This document shows, in pieces, positions 1-7,246 of a DNA stretch of 11,127 nt. The position numbers and the translations under genes were made by a program. Position 1 is the first letter of the stretch. The number at the start of each line of letters is the position of its first letter. Under the pieces are notes generated by a model, which worked only from the letters and a program-made list of their open reading frames with translations, made no database searches and was not told where the DNA came from. This DNA comes from Rhizobiaceae bacterium. Lineage in GTDB: Bacteria > Pseudomonadota > Alphaproteobacteria > Rhizobiales > Rhizobiaceae. The stretch is taken from positions 1-11,127 of the forward strand of contig JAJFMR010000114.1 in assembly GCA_020696915.1 (NCBI GenBank). Reading direction: 5' to 3'.

Positions 1-18
1 CCGGCTGCGTGGTCCTGG

Positions 19-631
19 TCAGCCGACCAGGGTGGCTTGCCGCCAGACCGGGTTACTCCGCCTGTCGAGCAAGGCCGACGCGACCACGAGGAAGGCCTTG
101 GCCCCCTGACCGGTGCATGTCAGGCTGTGCTCGACGTCGGCCGCGTAACGCGCCGTCTCGCCCGCCCTGATGACAGTCTCGGAGCCGCCGCTCCGCACGG
201 TGATCTCGCCTTCGATGCAATGAAGATGTTCGGTCGTGCCGGCCGCGTGCGCGTCGCTGACGAGACTGCCGCCTGGCGCGAACCGCAGCAGATACCATTC
301 GATCGTCGACAGCATCGAGGCCGGCGACAGGATCTGCATGGTGCAGCTGCCGTCGGCGCTGCTGATGGTCGGCGTCGCATGCCGGGGCTGGCGGTCGATC
401 GGCAGCGTCTCGGGGTTTGCCGCGCCGATCAGCCGGTTGAGGTCGGTGTCGAGCGCGCGGGTCAGATGCCAGAGCGTTCCATAGGTCGGGATTGGCATTG
501 CCGCGCTCGATGTCGCACAGCATGGAGCGGGAAATGACGGACGACGCCGCGAGCTCCGTCAGCGTCAGGCCCCGGTTCTTGCGAAAGCTCCGCAGCCGCG
601 GTCCGATGGCGGGTGGCCGTTCCACGTCCAT
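19..631 (-). pseudogene. XRE-family regulator with C-terminal cupin domain, interrupted by a +1 frameshift
   Basis: A helix-turn-helix transcription regulator fused to a small-molecule-sensing cupin, a common design for local repressors of catabolic and amine genes. The N-terminal HTH (about residues 8-65) starts at the ATG at 631 with MDVERPPAIGPRLRSFRK and includes LTLTELAASSVISRSMLCDI, a classic XRE recognition region. It reads in frame to codon 48 (CCC at 490-488); homologous sequence then continues one base out of phase as TYGTLWHLTRALDTDLNRL. The cupin half has HLHCIEGEITVRSGG and an AGETARYAADVEHS metal-site-like stretch. One base fewer in the G run at 488-490 (plus strand) gives an intact protein of about 203 aa, normal for the family. 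As written, the first frame would end at 53 after 192 residues with a nonsense tail. An independent start at the ATG at 498 would give only the cupin part (159 aa). The start lies 2 bp after the AhpD-like stop. Sequencing error and true mutation cannot be told apart here. Confidence 0.82.
488..490. other. Frameshift site (extra base in a GGG run)
   Basis: On the minus strand the text is GGC AAT GCC AAT CCC GAC CTA TGG. The family pattern (ERGxANPTxxTLxxLxxAL) needs AAT CCG ACC TAT GGA, which is one C fewer. A single-base indel in this short homopolymer explains the two half-genes in different frames. Confidence 0.8.
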
Positions 632-633
632 GG

Positions 634-1218
634 TCACACCGCTGGCGCCTCGACCGGCTCGCCGAGCGTGTGCATCAGGCGGTTGGCCCAGCCGAACAAG
701 GCCGCCGAAAGGACGAGGTCGAGGATTTCCTCGTCGTCCAGCCCGGCCTGTCTCAGCGCCGATAAATCGTCGGCGGTAGCGGCCGGCGGGCACTCCGAAA
801 GCCTGGCGGCAAAGCGCAGGATGGCCGAGGATCGCGGATCGAGTTCGGCGTCCAGGCCCTCCGCGAATATCCGGGCGATCGCCGTCTCGTCCCTCGCGAG
901 CTGATTGTAGCGGCTGGCATGGACCGCCGCGCAATAGATGCATCGATTGACGATCGAGGCGCCGACGGCGCCCAGCTCGCGTTCGGCCCGCGAAAGCCCC
1001 CCGCGATTGTACATGATGCCGTTGAACAGGGGCGAGCGGGGCTTCAGCGTCTCGGCGTCATGGGCGAGTACCAGCAGATAATCCGAAACCTGGCGGTTGG
1101 ACGGGGTCACCTTCAATGCGTCGAGTTGCGCGGCACTGGCCTGCGTGATGTCGACCGGGGTGACGTGCGGCTTCCACTCGGGAACAACGGCCGTGAATTC
1201 ATGGACGACCTTGCTCAT
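634..1218 (-). CDS. AhpD-like/carboxymuconolactone-decarboxylase-fold peroxidase-related protein (Avi_7169-type)
   Basis: A 194-residue protein of the alkylhydroperoxidase-like fold. The AhpD redox signature is intact: VNRCIYCAAVHASR, a C-x2-C-x3-H motif around residue 96. In AhpD-type enzymes these two cysteines reduce peroxides, with the histidine in the proton relay. The C-terminal helical part (residues 120-185) is typical of 'peroxidase-related' proteins. The overall pattern (PLFNGIMYNRGGLSRAEREL before the CxxC) resembles the alkylhydroperoxidase-domain family first named after A. vitis Avi_7169. The ATG at 1218 overlaps the preceding stop as ATGA, indicating translational coupling, and the preceding gene is the partner CMD protein. 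The likely role is cytoplasmic peroxide or organic hydroperoxide reduction, perhaps protecting against leakage from the flavoprotein two genes upstream. The family match is from memory; the substrate is unknown. Confidence 0.88.
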   Translation of the reverse strand: MSKVVHEFTAVVPEWKPHVTPVDITQASAAQLDALKVTPSNRQVSDYLLVLAHDAETLKPRSPLFNGIMYNRGGLSRAERELGAVGASIVNRCIYCAAVHASRYNQLARDETAIARIFAEGLDAELDPRSSAILRFAARLSECPPAATADDLSALRQAGLDDEEILDLVLSAALFGWANRLMHTLGEPVEAPAV

Positions 1219-1703
1219 GATGCCGCCTGCATGAGCCTGAGGCCGGCGACCAGCCTGATCTGGTAGCTGACGAAGGCGACCAGTTCCGAAAGCCTGACGA
1301 TATCCGCGTCCGGCACACCCGATTCGCGGAGTGCGGCAATGTCTTTTCCCGTCGCCGATTTCGGGTCGCGCGCGACGAGATCCGCATGTCTGACAAGGGC
1401 GCTCGTACGCAGGTCATCGCCTGCGAAATCGAGCTCGGCGACACGCCGCTCGGCATCGCTGGCGCCGGCCTTTCCGGCGAGATCGAGGAAGTGCCGCGCG
1501 AGGTCCATATCAGCATTGATCCGGGCGATACGGCAGGCAAGGGCGGCGCGCAGGCCATGCGACAGGCCGCCCGCATAGATGGGGGTGATCGCCGCGTCGT
1601 GAGTGGCTTGCGTGAGTGCGAAGATATCGGCGCGTTTGGAGACGGCCGCAGCGAGCCCGCTGCCCGGCTCGATGGCCGCCAGGTCGATCACCAGGTCCCT
1701 CAT
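1215..1703 (-). CDS. CMD-domain protein without CxxC (Avi_7170-type)
   Basis: A 162-residue all-helical protein resembling the CMD-domain family that travels with AhpD-like partners (named after A. vitis Avi_7170): an opening DLAAIEPGSGLAAA segment, then ALTQATHDAAI and GGLSHGLRAALACRIARI. Only one cysteine is visible (in ALACRIAR), so the AhpD CxxC redox pair is absent and it is unlikely to be a peroxidase alone. A structural or substrate-binding partner for the CxxC-bearing neighbour is a plausible inference. The ATG at 1703 is preferred over longer in-frame starts (up to 1775) for two reasons: it has a strong ribosome binding site (AAGGAGAGG about 7 nt upstream), and it overlaps the flavoprotein stop as ATGA. 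The 3' end overlaps the next gene by 4 bp. Function is not established. Confidence 0.85.
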   Translation of the reverse strand: MRDLVIDLAAIEPGSGLAAAVSKRADIFALTQATHDAAITPIYAGGLSHGLRAALACRIARINADMDLARHFLDLAGKAGASDAERRVAELDFAGDDLRTSALVRHADLVARDPKSATGKDIAALRESGVPDADIVRLSELVAFVSYQIRLVAGLRLMQAAS

Positions 1704-3073
1704 GCCACGCCTCTCCTTTGCAGCCGCGAGGACGCCTCTTCGGCGGTGCCCTCCGGCAGCTCGCTCGCGGTCCACTCGTCGCCGCGCAGTTCCGGCGTGT
1801 CATAGGCCTGCAGGATGTTCCAGTGCTTCTCGATGTCCTCGGCATAGAACCGGGCGGCCAGTTCGCGGGCCAGCCAGCCCGCTCCTTCGCTTATGCCGGG
1901 TATGTCGCCGCTCGTCTTGCCGAGGCTGACGCTCGCGCCGTAGTTGAAGCAATGGATCCGGGACAGCCACGGCGCCTCGCCTTCGCCGCGTTCCTGGAAA
2001 CTGAAGTCGGCGGCGAGATAGGGAAACAGCCCGAGTTGTGCGTTCTCCAGCCCGGCCGGCGGAACGTAGCGGTCCCGCCACAGCGCGATGCTGCCGGCAT
2101 ATGGATCGAGTTCCCGGCGTGCCAGCGGCTCCACGAGGAAGCCGGTGCCCAGGATGAGGTAGTCGGTACGGAGCCGCTTGCCGCCCGCAATGTGGATGGT
2201 CACCTCGCCGTCGGCCGCTTCAGTCCCCTCGATTGCCGCGTCGAAATGGAAATATGCATTCGCATGTCTGGAGACCCGCAGCGTCGAGCCTCGAGGCGCC
2301 GGCGTCTGCGTCTCGGCCGAGTAATGCATGATGCGCCAGCGCCAGGCGTCGCCAAGCGCCGGAAACCCGGCGGTGAAGCCGTAGGAGCCGATGCCCATCA
2401 GCTTGTTGACGGTCGGCATCCGCCTGCGCCGGGCGAGCTGGCGCACTTCGCTGGCGCCCGCTTCGAGAGCTTCGGCGGCATTGTCGACTGCCGACGCACC
2501 GACACCGACCACGACGACCCGTTTGCCCCTGAGGGCTGCGAAGTCGATCTCTTCGGAGGAGTGCGCCCAGAAGCGCTTCGGCAGGGTCGCGGCGAAATCG
2601 GGGATGTTGGGATGCCCGGTGCCGTCACGCCCGGTGGCCATGACCACCCGCCGCGCCAGCACGCTGTCTTCGCGGCGGCCGGCGCCGTCGAGCGTCAGCC
2701 GAAAAAGGTCGCCTTCCGGGATGATGCGCAGCACCTCGACCTCGTTTTCGACCGGCAGGTCGAGCACGCGCCGATACCAGCGCAGATAGTCCATCCACAT
2801 CGGCCGCGGGATCTTGTCGAGCGCTGCCCACGCGTCCGCACCGAATTGCGCCGTGAACCAGGCGCGGAACGTCAGCGATCCGAAGCCGTAGGCCGGACCG
2901 GTGAGTTGCTTGGGCGAGCGCAGCGTCTCCATGCGCGCATAGGTCAGCCACGGACCTTCGAAGCCGGCAGGGCTGCGATCGAACATTCTGATGTTGCGGA
3001 TTCCCGCACCGATCAGCGCGAAGCCTGCCACCAGCCCGCACATGCCGCCGCCGATGACCACGACATCATGCAC
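1700..3073 (-). CDS. FAD-dependent, NAD(P)-binding monooxygenase-like flavoprotein
   Basis: A 457-residue two-Rossmann flavoprotein of the flavin-containing monooxygenase/lysine N-hydroxylase type. The FAD motif is at the extreme N-terminus (VVVIGGGMCGLVAGFAL, GxGxxG-like, residues 4-20). The NAD(P) motif is VVVVGVGASAVDNAA (residues 186-200). A closing ATG-like motif LILGTGF (306-312) contacts flavin in this fold. A HSSEEIDF segment (171-178) precedes the second Rossmann as in FMOs, but the full FxGxxxHxxx(W/Y/F) fingerprint is not present. Such enzymes usually insert one oxygen atom into N, S or C=O groups using NADPH and O2. The start is GTG at 3073, overlapping the ATPase stop by 8 bp; no in-frame ATG lies close by. 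It sits in an amine-type importer operon, directly before two CMD/AhpD proteins, which suggests oxidation of the imported compound. The exact reaction is unknown. Confidence 0.87.
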   Translation of the reverse strand: MHDVVVIGGGMCGLVAGFALIGAGIRNIRMFDRSPAGFEGPWLTYARMETLRSPKQLTGPAYGFGSLTFRAWFTAQFGADAWAALDKIPRPMWMDYLRWYRRVLDLPVENEVEVLRIIPEGDLFRLTLDGAGRREDSVLARRVVMATGRDGTGHPNIPDFAATLPKRFWAHSSEEIDFAALRGKRVVVVGVGASAVDNAAEALEAGASEVRQLARRRRMPTVNKLMGIGSYGFTAGFPALGDAWRWRIMHYSAETQTPAPRGSTLRVSRHANAYFHFDAAIEGTEAADGEVTIHIAGGKRLRTDYLILGTGFLVEPLARRELDPYAGSIALWRDRYVPPAGLENAQLGLFPYLAADFSFQERGEGEAPWLSRIHCFNYGASVSLGKTSGDIPGISEGAGWLARELAARFYAEDIEKHWNILQAYDTPELRGDEWTASELPEGTAEEASSRLQRRGVA

Positions 3074-4115
3074 CGGCTGGCCGCACCCAGACGTCCTCGC
3101 CGGACAAGGAATCGATGTCGGTCGGATGAACGAGGGCCATCAGCCTGCTGCCGTCGGCGATCTCGACCAGCATCGACGTGTGGTTGCCCTTGAAGACGCG
3201 CTGCCTGATCTTGCCCGGGATCGAGTTGGCGCCGGCGAGCGGCGAAGTCGAGCATTCAATCGACTCCGGCCTCAGCACGATGCAGACGGGGTCGCCCGGC
3301 TGCGCGCGACGCCCGGTCGCCGCCGCCTCGACCGGCGTGCCGTTCCAGGTCAGCGCCATGCGCGTGTCGTCGCCGCCAACGATCCTCGCCTTCAGCAGGT
3401 TGGCATCGCCGATGAAATTCGCCACGAACACGCTCTGCGGCCGCGAGTAGAGCGTCTTCGGATCGCCCATCTGCTCGACCCTCCCTTCGTTCATGACGAC
3501 GATCGTGTCCGACATGGTCAGCGCCTCCTCCTGGTCATGCGTGACGAAGAGAAAAGTCTTGCCGGTCCGCTCCTGTATGGCCTTGAGCTCGATCTGCATC
3601 TGCTGGCGCAGCTTCGCATCGAGGGCGCTCAGCGGTTCGTCCAGCAGCAGCACCTGCGGGTCGGGGGCGAGCGCCCGCATCAGCGCCACACGCTGGCGCT
3701 GGCCGCCGGACAGTTCGGACGGAAAGCGCCGCGAATAGCCCTGCAACTGCACCAGCTCCAGGAGTTCCATCACCCGCCTGTGGATCGCGTCGGATGACTT
3801 GCCCTGCAGCTCGAGGCCGAAGGCGATGTTGCGGGCCACGTCCATGTGCGGGAACAGCGCATAGTCCTGGAAAACGATGTTCACGTTGCGCTTGTTCGGC
3901 GGCAGCCGCGTGACATCCTTGCCGGCCAGCATGATGCGCCCCGAACTCGGTATCTCGAAGCCGCCGAGCATCCTGAGCGTGGTCGACTTGCCGCACCCCG
4001 AGGGGCCGAGCAGCGTAACGAATTTTCCCGCCTCGATGCGCAGGTTCAGTTCGTCGACAGCCGTGACGTTTCCGTAACTCTTGGTGACGTTCGCGAACTC
4101 GACGACGGGCTGCAT
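3066..4115 (-). CDS. ABC transporter ATPase, spermidine/putrescine (PotA) type
   Basis: A 349-residue importer ATPase that energises uptake at the cytoplasmic face of the membrane. All nucleotide-binding motifs are intact: Walker A GPSGCGKST (37-45), Q-loop Q83 in VFQDYALFPH, signature LSGGQ (135-139), Walker B VLLLDEP (155-161) and the switch histidine in VTHDQEEA (H193). The C-terminal 110 or so residues form a TOBE-like regulatory domain (for example IVLRPESIE), as in PotA, PotG and FbpC. The length matches the family. The ATG at 4115 shares one base with the permease stop (TGATG), with AAGGA upstream; the open frame continues further but would run into the permease gene in another frame. 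This type serves polyamines, quaternary amines, opines or ferric iron; the neighbours favour an amine or betaine-like substrate. Confidence 0.95.
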   Translation of the reverse strand: MQPVVEFANVTKSYGNVTAVDELNLRIEAGKFVTLLGPSGCGKSTTLRMLGGFEIPSSGRIMLAGKDVTRLPPNKRNVNIVFQDYALFPHMDVARNIAFGLELQGKSSDAIHRRVMELLELVQLQGYSRRFPSELSGGQRQRVALMRALAPDPQVLLLDEPLSALDAKLRQQMQIELKAIQERTGKTFLFVTHDQEEALTMSDTIVVMNEGRVEQMGDPKTLYSRPQSVFVANFIGDANLLKARIVGGDDTRMALTWNGTPVEAAATGRRAQPGDPVCIVLRPESIECSTSPLAGANSIPGKIRQRVFKGNHTSMLVEIADGSRLMALVHPTDIDSLSGEDVWVRPAGA

Positions 4116-4909
4116 CAGCGAGTCCTTGCGCGGCGTGTGAGAAATTCGGCGTAAAGTCCGACGGAAACGGTGACGACGAGGACCAGGGTCGCCATTGCAT
4201 TGATCTCGGGCGACATCCCGCCTTGCACCCTGGCGAATATCAGCATCGGCAGGGTCGGACGGTAGCCGCCCAGGAAAAAGGTGCGGACGAAATCGTCGAT
4301 GCTGAGCAGCAGGCAGAAGATCATGCCTCCGAACAGCGCCGGACCCAGATAGGGCAGCGTGACGCGGAAGAAGGCGACGACGCTGTCGGCGCCCAGGTCG
4401 CGGGCGGCATCGACGAGGTTGGCGGGCATCGAACGCAGCCGGGTGAGCGCCATCACCACGACGAAGGGGACCCCGTGGACGGTATGGCCAAGGATGATGG
4501 CCGCCGTTCCCGTCGGCAGATTGATCTCGCTGACGAAGATGCGGAGCGAAATTGCCGAGATCATGCCCGGCACGACGGCAGGAAGGCAGGCGAGCGCGAA
4601 CAGCACGGCTTGGCCCCGCGGGCCGACCGACACGATCAGCATGGCGATCCATACCCCGAGCACGGTGGCAGCGGCCGTCGTCGCTGCTGCAATCAGTACG
4701 GAATAGAGACAAGCGTCGAGAAATTGCTTGTCCTGGACCACCGCGACGTACCAGTCGAACGTCCACTGGCCGATCGGGAACGCGACGAAATTGGCGTCCT
4801 TGAAGCTCATCGCCATCATCAGCGACAGCGGCACCATGAGATAGAGAAAGAAGGCCCAGTAGCAGGCGCCGAGCGCGGCGCGGGGCGCGTCGGAAAACAT
4901 GTTTCGCAT
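4115..4909 (-). CDS. ABC transporter inner-membrane permease, PotC type
   Basis: A 264-residue membrane protein with about six hydrophobic segments, starting with YWAFFLYLMVPLSLMMAMSF. The binding-protein-dependent permease EAA loop is present as DAARDLGADSVVAFFRVTLP, which docks the ATPase. Sequence style and length match PotC/PotI. It is the second of two permeases, and together with its partner it forms the heterodimeric channel. The ATG at 4909 gives MRNMFSDAP and lies 5 bp after the first permease's stop, with a purine-rich AAAGGTGTGAGGG upstream. A GTG one codon earlier (4912) is possible. The longer open frame up to 5017 would overlap the first permease and adds a charged, non-membrane leader, so it was not used. 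Confidence 0.93.
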   Translation of the reverse strand: MRNMFSDAPRAALGACYWAFFLYLMVPLSLMMAMSFKDANFVAFPIGQWTFDWYVAVVQDKQFLDACLYSVLIAAATTAAATVLGVWIAMLIVSVGPRGQAVLFALACLPAVVPGMISAISLRIFVSEINLPTGTAAIILGHTVHGVPFVVVMALTRLRSMPANLVDAARDLGADSVVAFFRVTLPYLGPALFGGMIFCLLLSIDDFVRTFFLGGYRPTLPMLIFARVQGGMSPEINAMATLVLVVTVSVGLYAEFLTRRARTR

Positions 4910-4914
4910 CACCC

Positions 4915-5898
4915 TCACACCTTTGTCCCGCGACCGCCGACCAGCCGCATGAAAATGCCGACCGTGATCAGCGAGCTCACCAGCAGGATCAGCGAAAACG
5001 CCGCGCCGACCGGCCACCGGTCGCTCGCCCCATGGAAAAAGACGCTGATCGTCTCGGGAAACAGCACCGTCGACGGCCCGCCGAGCAGGATGGGGGTGGC
5101 GAACACGCCGATGCAGGTCAGGAAGACGAGGCTGCAGCCGGATACGATCCCGTCACGGGAGAGCGGCAGGATGATCCTGCGGAAGCGCGTGAACGGGCCC
5201 GCCCCGAGATCGGCTGCCGCGTCGAGGAGATGCGACGGTATCTTCTCGATCGCCGAATAAAGCGGCAGCAGCATGTAAAGACTGATCAGGTAGACCAGGC
5301 CGAAGCCCAGGGAAAACGAGGTGTAGAGCATCGGGATCGGCCGGTCGATCAGTCCGATCTCGCGAAGCAGCGCGTTGATCGCGCCGCGATTGGCGAGAAG
5401 CATGATGACCGAAAACGTTCTGATGATTTCGCCGGCCCAGAACGGCACGAGCAGCAGAAGCAATGCCTTGGAGCGTCCTTCAGGTCTGACGATCCTGGCC
5501 ACGTAATAGGCGACGGGGTAAACCACGACGAGTGTGAACGCAGTCGCGCCGAAGGCGAAGATGAAGCTTCGGATGAGAGGCTGGTAGTAAAGGGAATCCC
5601 GAAAGAAGATCGCATAACTGCCCAGCGTCAGGCCGGCCGCCGCATGAGCTTCGACGGGGTAACCGGCGAACAGGCTGATCTTGAACATCTCGTAGATCGG
5701 CCCGATGTGCATCGCGACCAGCCACAACATCGGCACAGCGGTCAGCAGGACCAGGCGGCCGGGGCGTGTTTCGATGACAGCGCCGAGTGTCGAACGATAG
5801 AGGCGCGACCTGACCATCCGGGCCATGCGCGTGGAGTAGCGTGGAATGGTCGAGCTGTCCGCCGGCCAGAATTCCGCTGCTGACTTGCTGGTGGCCAT
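4915..5898 (-). CDS. ABC transporter inner-membrane permease, PotB type
   Basis: A 327-residue permease with a 40-residue cytoplasmic N-terminal leader, then membrane segments beginning with RLVLLTAVPMLWLVAMHIG. The EAA motif DAAADLGAGPFTRFRRIILP lies about two-thirds along, as expected. Segments such as LLLLVPFWAGEIIRTFS and YTSFSLGFGLVYLISLYMLL are typical of PotB/PotH. The ATG at 5898 is chosen because AGGGA sits about 8 nt upstream; a GTG directly before it (5901) is equally in frame. It is the first gene after the hairpin-rich gap that separates it from the binding protein, and it forms the channel with the next gene. Substrate specificity is set mainly by the binding protein, so none is assigned here. 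Confidence 0.93.
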   Translation of the reverse strand: MATSKSAAEFWPADSSTIPRYSTRMARMVRSRLYRSTLGAVIETRPGRLVLLTAVPMLWLVAMHIGPIYEMFKISLFAGYPVEAHAAAGLTLGSYAIFFRDSLYYQPLIRSFIFAFGATAFTLVVVYPVAYYVARIVRPEGRSKALLLLLVPFWAGEIIRTFSVIMLLANRGAINALLREIGLIDRPIPMLYTSFSLGFGLVYLISLYMLLPLYSAIEKIPSHLLDAAADLGAGPFTRFRRIILPLSRDGIVSGCSLVFLTCIGVFATPILLGGPSTVLFPETISVFFHGASDRWPVGAAFSLILLVSSLITVGIFMRLVGGRGTKV

Positions 5899-5944
5899 CA
5901 CTTGTTCCCTGTCGTGCCTCCCGGCACTGGCCAGGTCCGCCTTC

Positions 5945-5971
5945 CTCTACGGGCGATTCCCGCCCGTAGAG
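5945..5971. other. Hairpin, 11-bp perfect stem with 5-nt loop
   Basis: CTCTACGGGCG (5945-5955) and its exact reverse complement CGCCCGTAGAG (5961-5971) flank the loop ATTCC. In the minus-strand mRNA this is a strong stem just upstream of the first permease gene. There is no T run on its 3' side in either direction, so it is not a classical Rho-independent terminator. It is better read as an RNA stability or processing element. Confidence 0.75.
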
Positions 5972-6001
5972 ACCTCCGGCGATCCGCTGGTTCTTCTCCT
6001 G

Positions 6002-6032
6002 TTTTCCAAGGATCGAACGACGCCTTGGAAAA
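6002..6032. other. Hairpin, 10-bp perfect stem with 11-nt loop
   Basis: TTTTCCAAGG (6002-6011) pairs exactly with CCTTGGAAAA (6023-6032). The stem is flanked by T on the 5' side and A on the 3' side, the reverse of a terminator, whichever strand is read. It is the middle one of three consecutive stems in the gap between the binding protein and the permeases. Confidence 0.7.
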
Positions 6033-6039
6033 ACCGGAA

Positions 6040-6055
6040 CCACCTGAAGGGGTGG
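6040..6055. other. Short hairpin directly after the binding-protein stop
   Basis: CCACC (6040-6044) pairs with GGTGG (6051-6055) around a 6-nt loop, 2 bp past the stop codon of the solute-binding protein. The stem is short and would count for little alone. Its place as the first of three stacked stems makes a role in protecting the 3' end of the upstream mRNA plausible. Confidence 0.45.
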
Positions 6056-6057
6056 CG

Positions 6058-7149
6058 TCAGCCCGCCTTGACCTCCGCCATCGCCCGGTCGAGGATTTCA
6101 TTCTTCATGTCGCGGTTGACGGAGCTGAAGAAAGTGATGCGCTCGGCCTGATCCTGCGGCAGGTCCAGCGCCTGCTTCTCGCGATCGTCGAGGAGGTCGC
6201 CGACGCCCGATATGGTCGAGTTGAAACCGGACTGCCGGGTCATCGCCGCCCCTATTTCGGGGGTCTCCAGAACGGCGTTGAAGAGTTTGTAGGCGTTCTC
6301 GGCGTTGGGCGCGTTGTTGACGACGTTGAGCCCGTAATAGAAGCCGTACGTGCCCTCCTTGGGCACCGACAGCCGGATCGGGAGACCGTCCATGATCAGC
6401 TTGGTGGCCGGGCCCGACCATGAGTGGCCGAGATGGATGTCCTCGTTGATGAACATCTGCTGCACCTCGGATCCGGCATCGTAGTACCTCCTGACCATGT
6501 CCTTGTGCTTGATCAGGAAATCGCGCGCCTCGTTGGCCGCCTTCTGGGCGACTTCGGGCTTTCCGGTATAGGTGACGAAGTCGCCGTCATGACCGAGATA
6601 GAGCATGGTGATCGAAAGGAAGTCATTGAGAATGTAGGTCGTCAGACCCTTGTACTGGGGATCGAACATGACCCCCCAGCTGTCGGCCTCCTTCACGTAG
6701 TCGGTATTGATGGCCAAGCCTTCGAATCCGATCAGGATGGGCAGACCCCAGAGTTTCCCCTCGATCTCCGTCGCGTTCTGATAGGCCTTGTTGAGCTTCG
6801 TCCAGTTGCCGATCTTGCCCGTGTCCACGGGCGCCAGCAGGTTGGAATCGAGCCACTGGTTGAGACGATGGCCGGCGACGGTGACGATGTCCGTCGTCGG
6901 ACTTCCACCCTCGGCCGAAACCAGATTGTACTGCTTGCCCTGGTCGTCGGTAAGGCGGACGTTGACCTGGATGCCGGTGTCCTTCTGGAACTTGTCGAGA
7001 AATTCCTGCGGCAGGAACTTGTCATAGGTGGTGACGTTCAGCGTGTTGCTCTGCGCCCAGCCCGGCTTCGGCCGGATAATGAACGGAGCGGCCAGCGCCC
7101 CTCCTCCGAGAATTTGAAGCGACGTCCTGCGATTGATAGGTCTGTTCAT
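6058..7149 (-). CDS. Tat-exported periplasmic solute-binding protein, PotD/spermidine-putrescine-like
   Basis: A 363-residue extracellular solute-binding protein that captures the substrate in the periplasm for the downstream permeases. The N-terminus is a twin-arginine signal: MNRPINRRTSLQILGGGALA, with R7-R8, a hydrophobic core and a likely cleavage near PGWAQ-SN (about residue 33). The mature part begins LNVTTYDKFLPQEFLDKF, which fits the polyamine/iron binding-protein cluster. The segment KLWGLPILIGFEGLAINTDY is the usual hinge-region pattern, and GHSWSGPATKLIMDG is also family-like. The ATG at 7149 is chosen because AGGAG sits 8 nt upstream and the Tat signal starts there; the frame is open to 7272, but that leader has no signal features and covers the promoter. 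Ligand unknown; several Trp/Tyr residues could form a cation-binding cage (inference). Confidence 0.93.
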   Translation of the reverse strand: MNRPINRRTSLQILGGGALAAPFIIRPKPGWAQSNTLNVTTYDKFLPQEFLDKFQKDTGIQVNVRLTDDQGKQYNLVSAEGGSPTTDIVTVAGHRLNQWLDSNLLAPVDTGKIGNWTKLNKAYQNATEIEGKLWGLPILIGFEGLAINTDYVKEADSWGVMFDPQYKGLTTYILNDFLSITMLYLGHDGDFVTYTGKPEVAQKAANEARDFLIKHKDMVRRYYDAGSEVQQMFINEDIHLGHSWSGPATKLIMDGLPIRLSVPKEGTYGFYYGLNVVNNAPNAENAYKLFNAVLETPEIGAAMTRQSGFNSTISGVGDLLDDREKQALDLPQDQAERITFFSSVNRDMKNEILDRAMAEVKAG

Positions 7150-7156
7150 TGGTTCG

Positions 7157-7162
7157 TCTCCT
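7157..7162 (-). promoter_or_regulatory. Ribosome binding site of the binding-protein gene
   Basis: On the minus strand CAGGAG lies about 8 nt before the ATG at 7149. It decides this start over the upstream in-frame ATGs. Confidence 0.7.
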
Positions 7163-7168
7163 GAAGCC

Positions 7169-7181
7169 CTTGGCCGCCAAG
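7169..7181. other. Small stem-loop in the 5' leader of the importer operon
   Basis: CTTGG-CCG-CCAAG is a perfect 5-bp stem with a 3-nt loop, ending about 7 nt upstream of the ribosome binding site of the binding-protein gene. AAG/CTT flanks could lengthen the stem across a 2-nt bulge. It may tune translation initiation, but it is short enough to be chance. Confidence 0.4.
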
Positions 7182-7246
7182 CTTTTCGTTCACCGGACCA
7201 GGGGGCAGTGCCCACGTCGGATTCCGGAAAACCGTGCAATTCTTCC

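Noticed and set aside
632..943. Long upstream extension of the HTH frame of the XRE regulator
   Set aside because: It is antiphase to the AhpD-like gene, which has an intact CxxC motif. The HTH domain begins naturally at the ATG at 631.
1616..3193. 525-codon plus-strand open frame
   Set aside because: Antisense to the flavoprotein, whose FAD and NAD(P) motifs are clear. The plus-strand product is Arg/Pro/Gly-rich without motifs, typical of shadow frames in GC-rich DNA.
4116..4766. Upstream extension of the ABC ATPase frame (a 566-codon reading)
   Set aside because: The extra 217 codons overlap the PotC-type permease in another frame and read as Arg-rich nonsense. The ATG at 4115 with AAGGA upstream is the natural start.
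4223..5260. 345-codon plus-strand open frame over the permeases
   Set aside because: Antisense to two permeases with clear EAA motifs and membrane segments. The product is highly charged low-complexity sequence.
6002..6032. Rho-independent terminator at the 10-bp stem
   Set aside because: The T run is on the 5' side and the A run on the 3' side in both directions, so no U tract follows the stem. The permeases downstream must also be transcribed.
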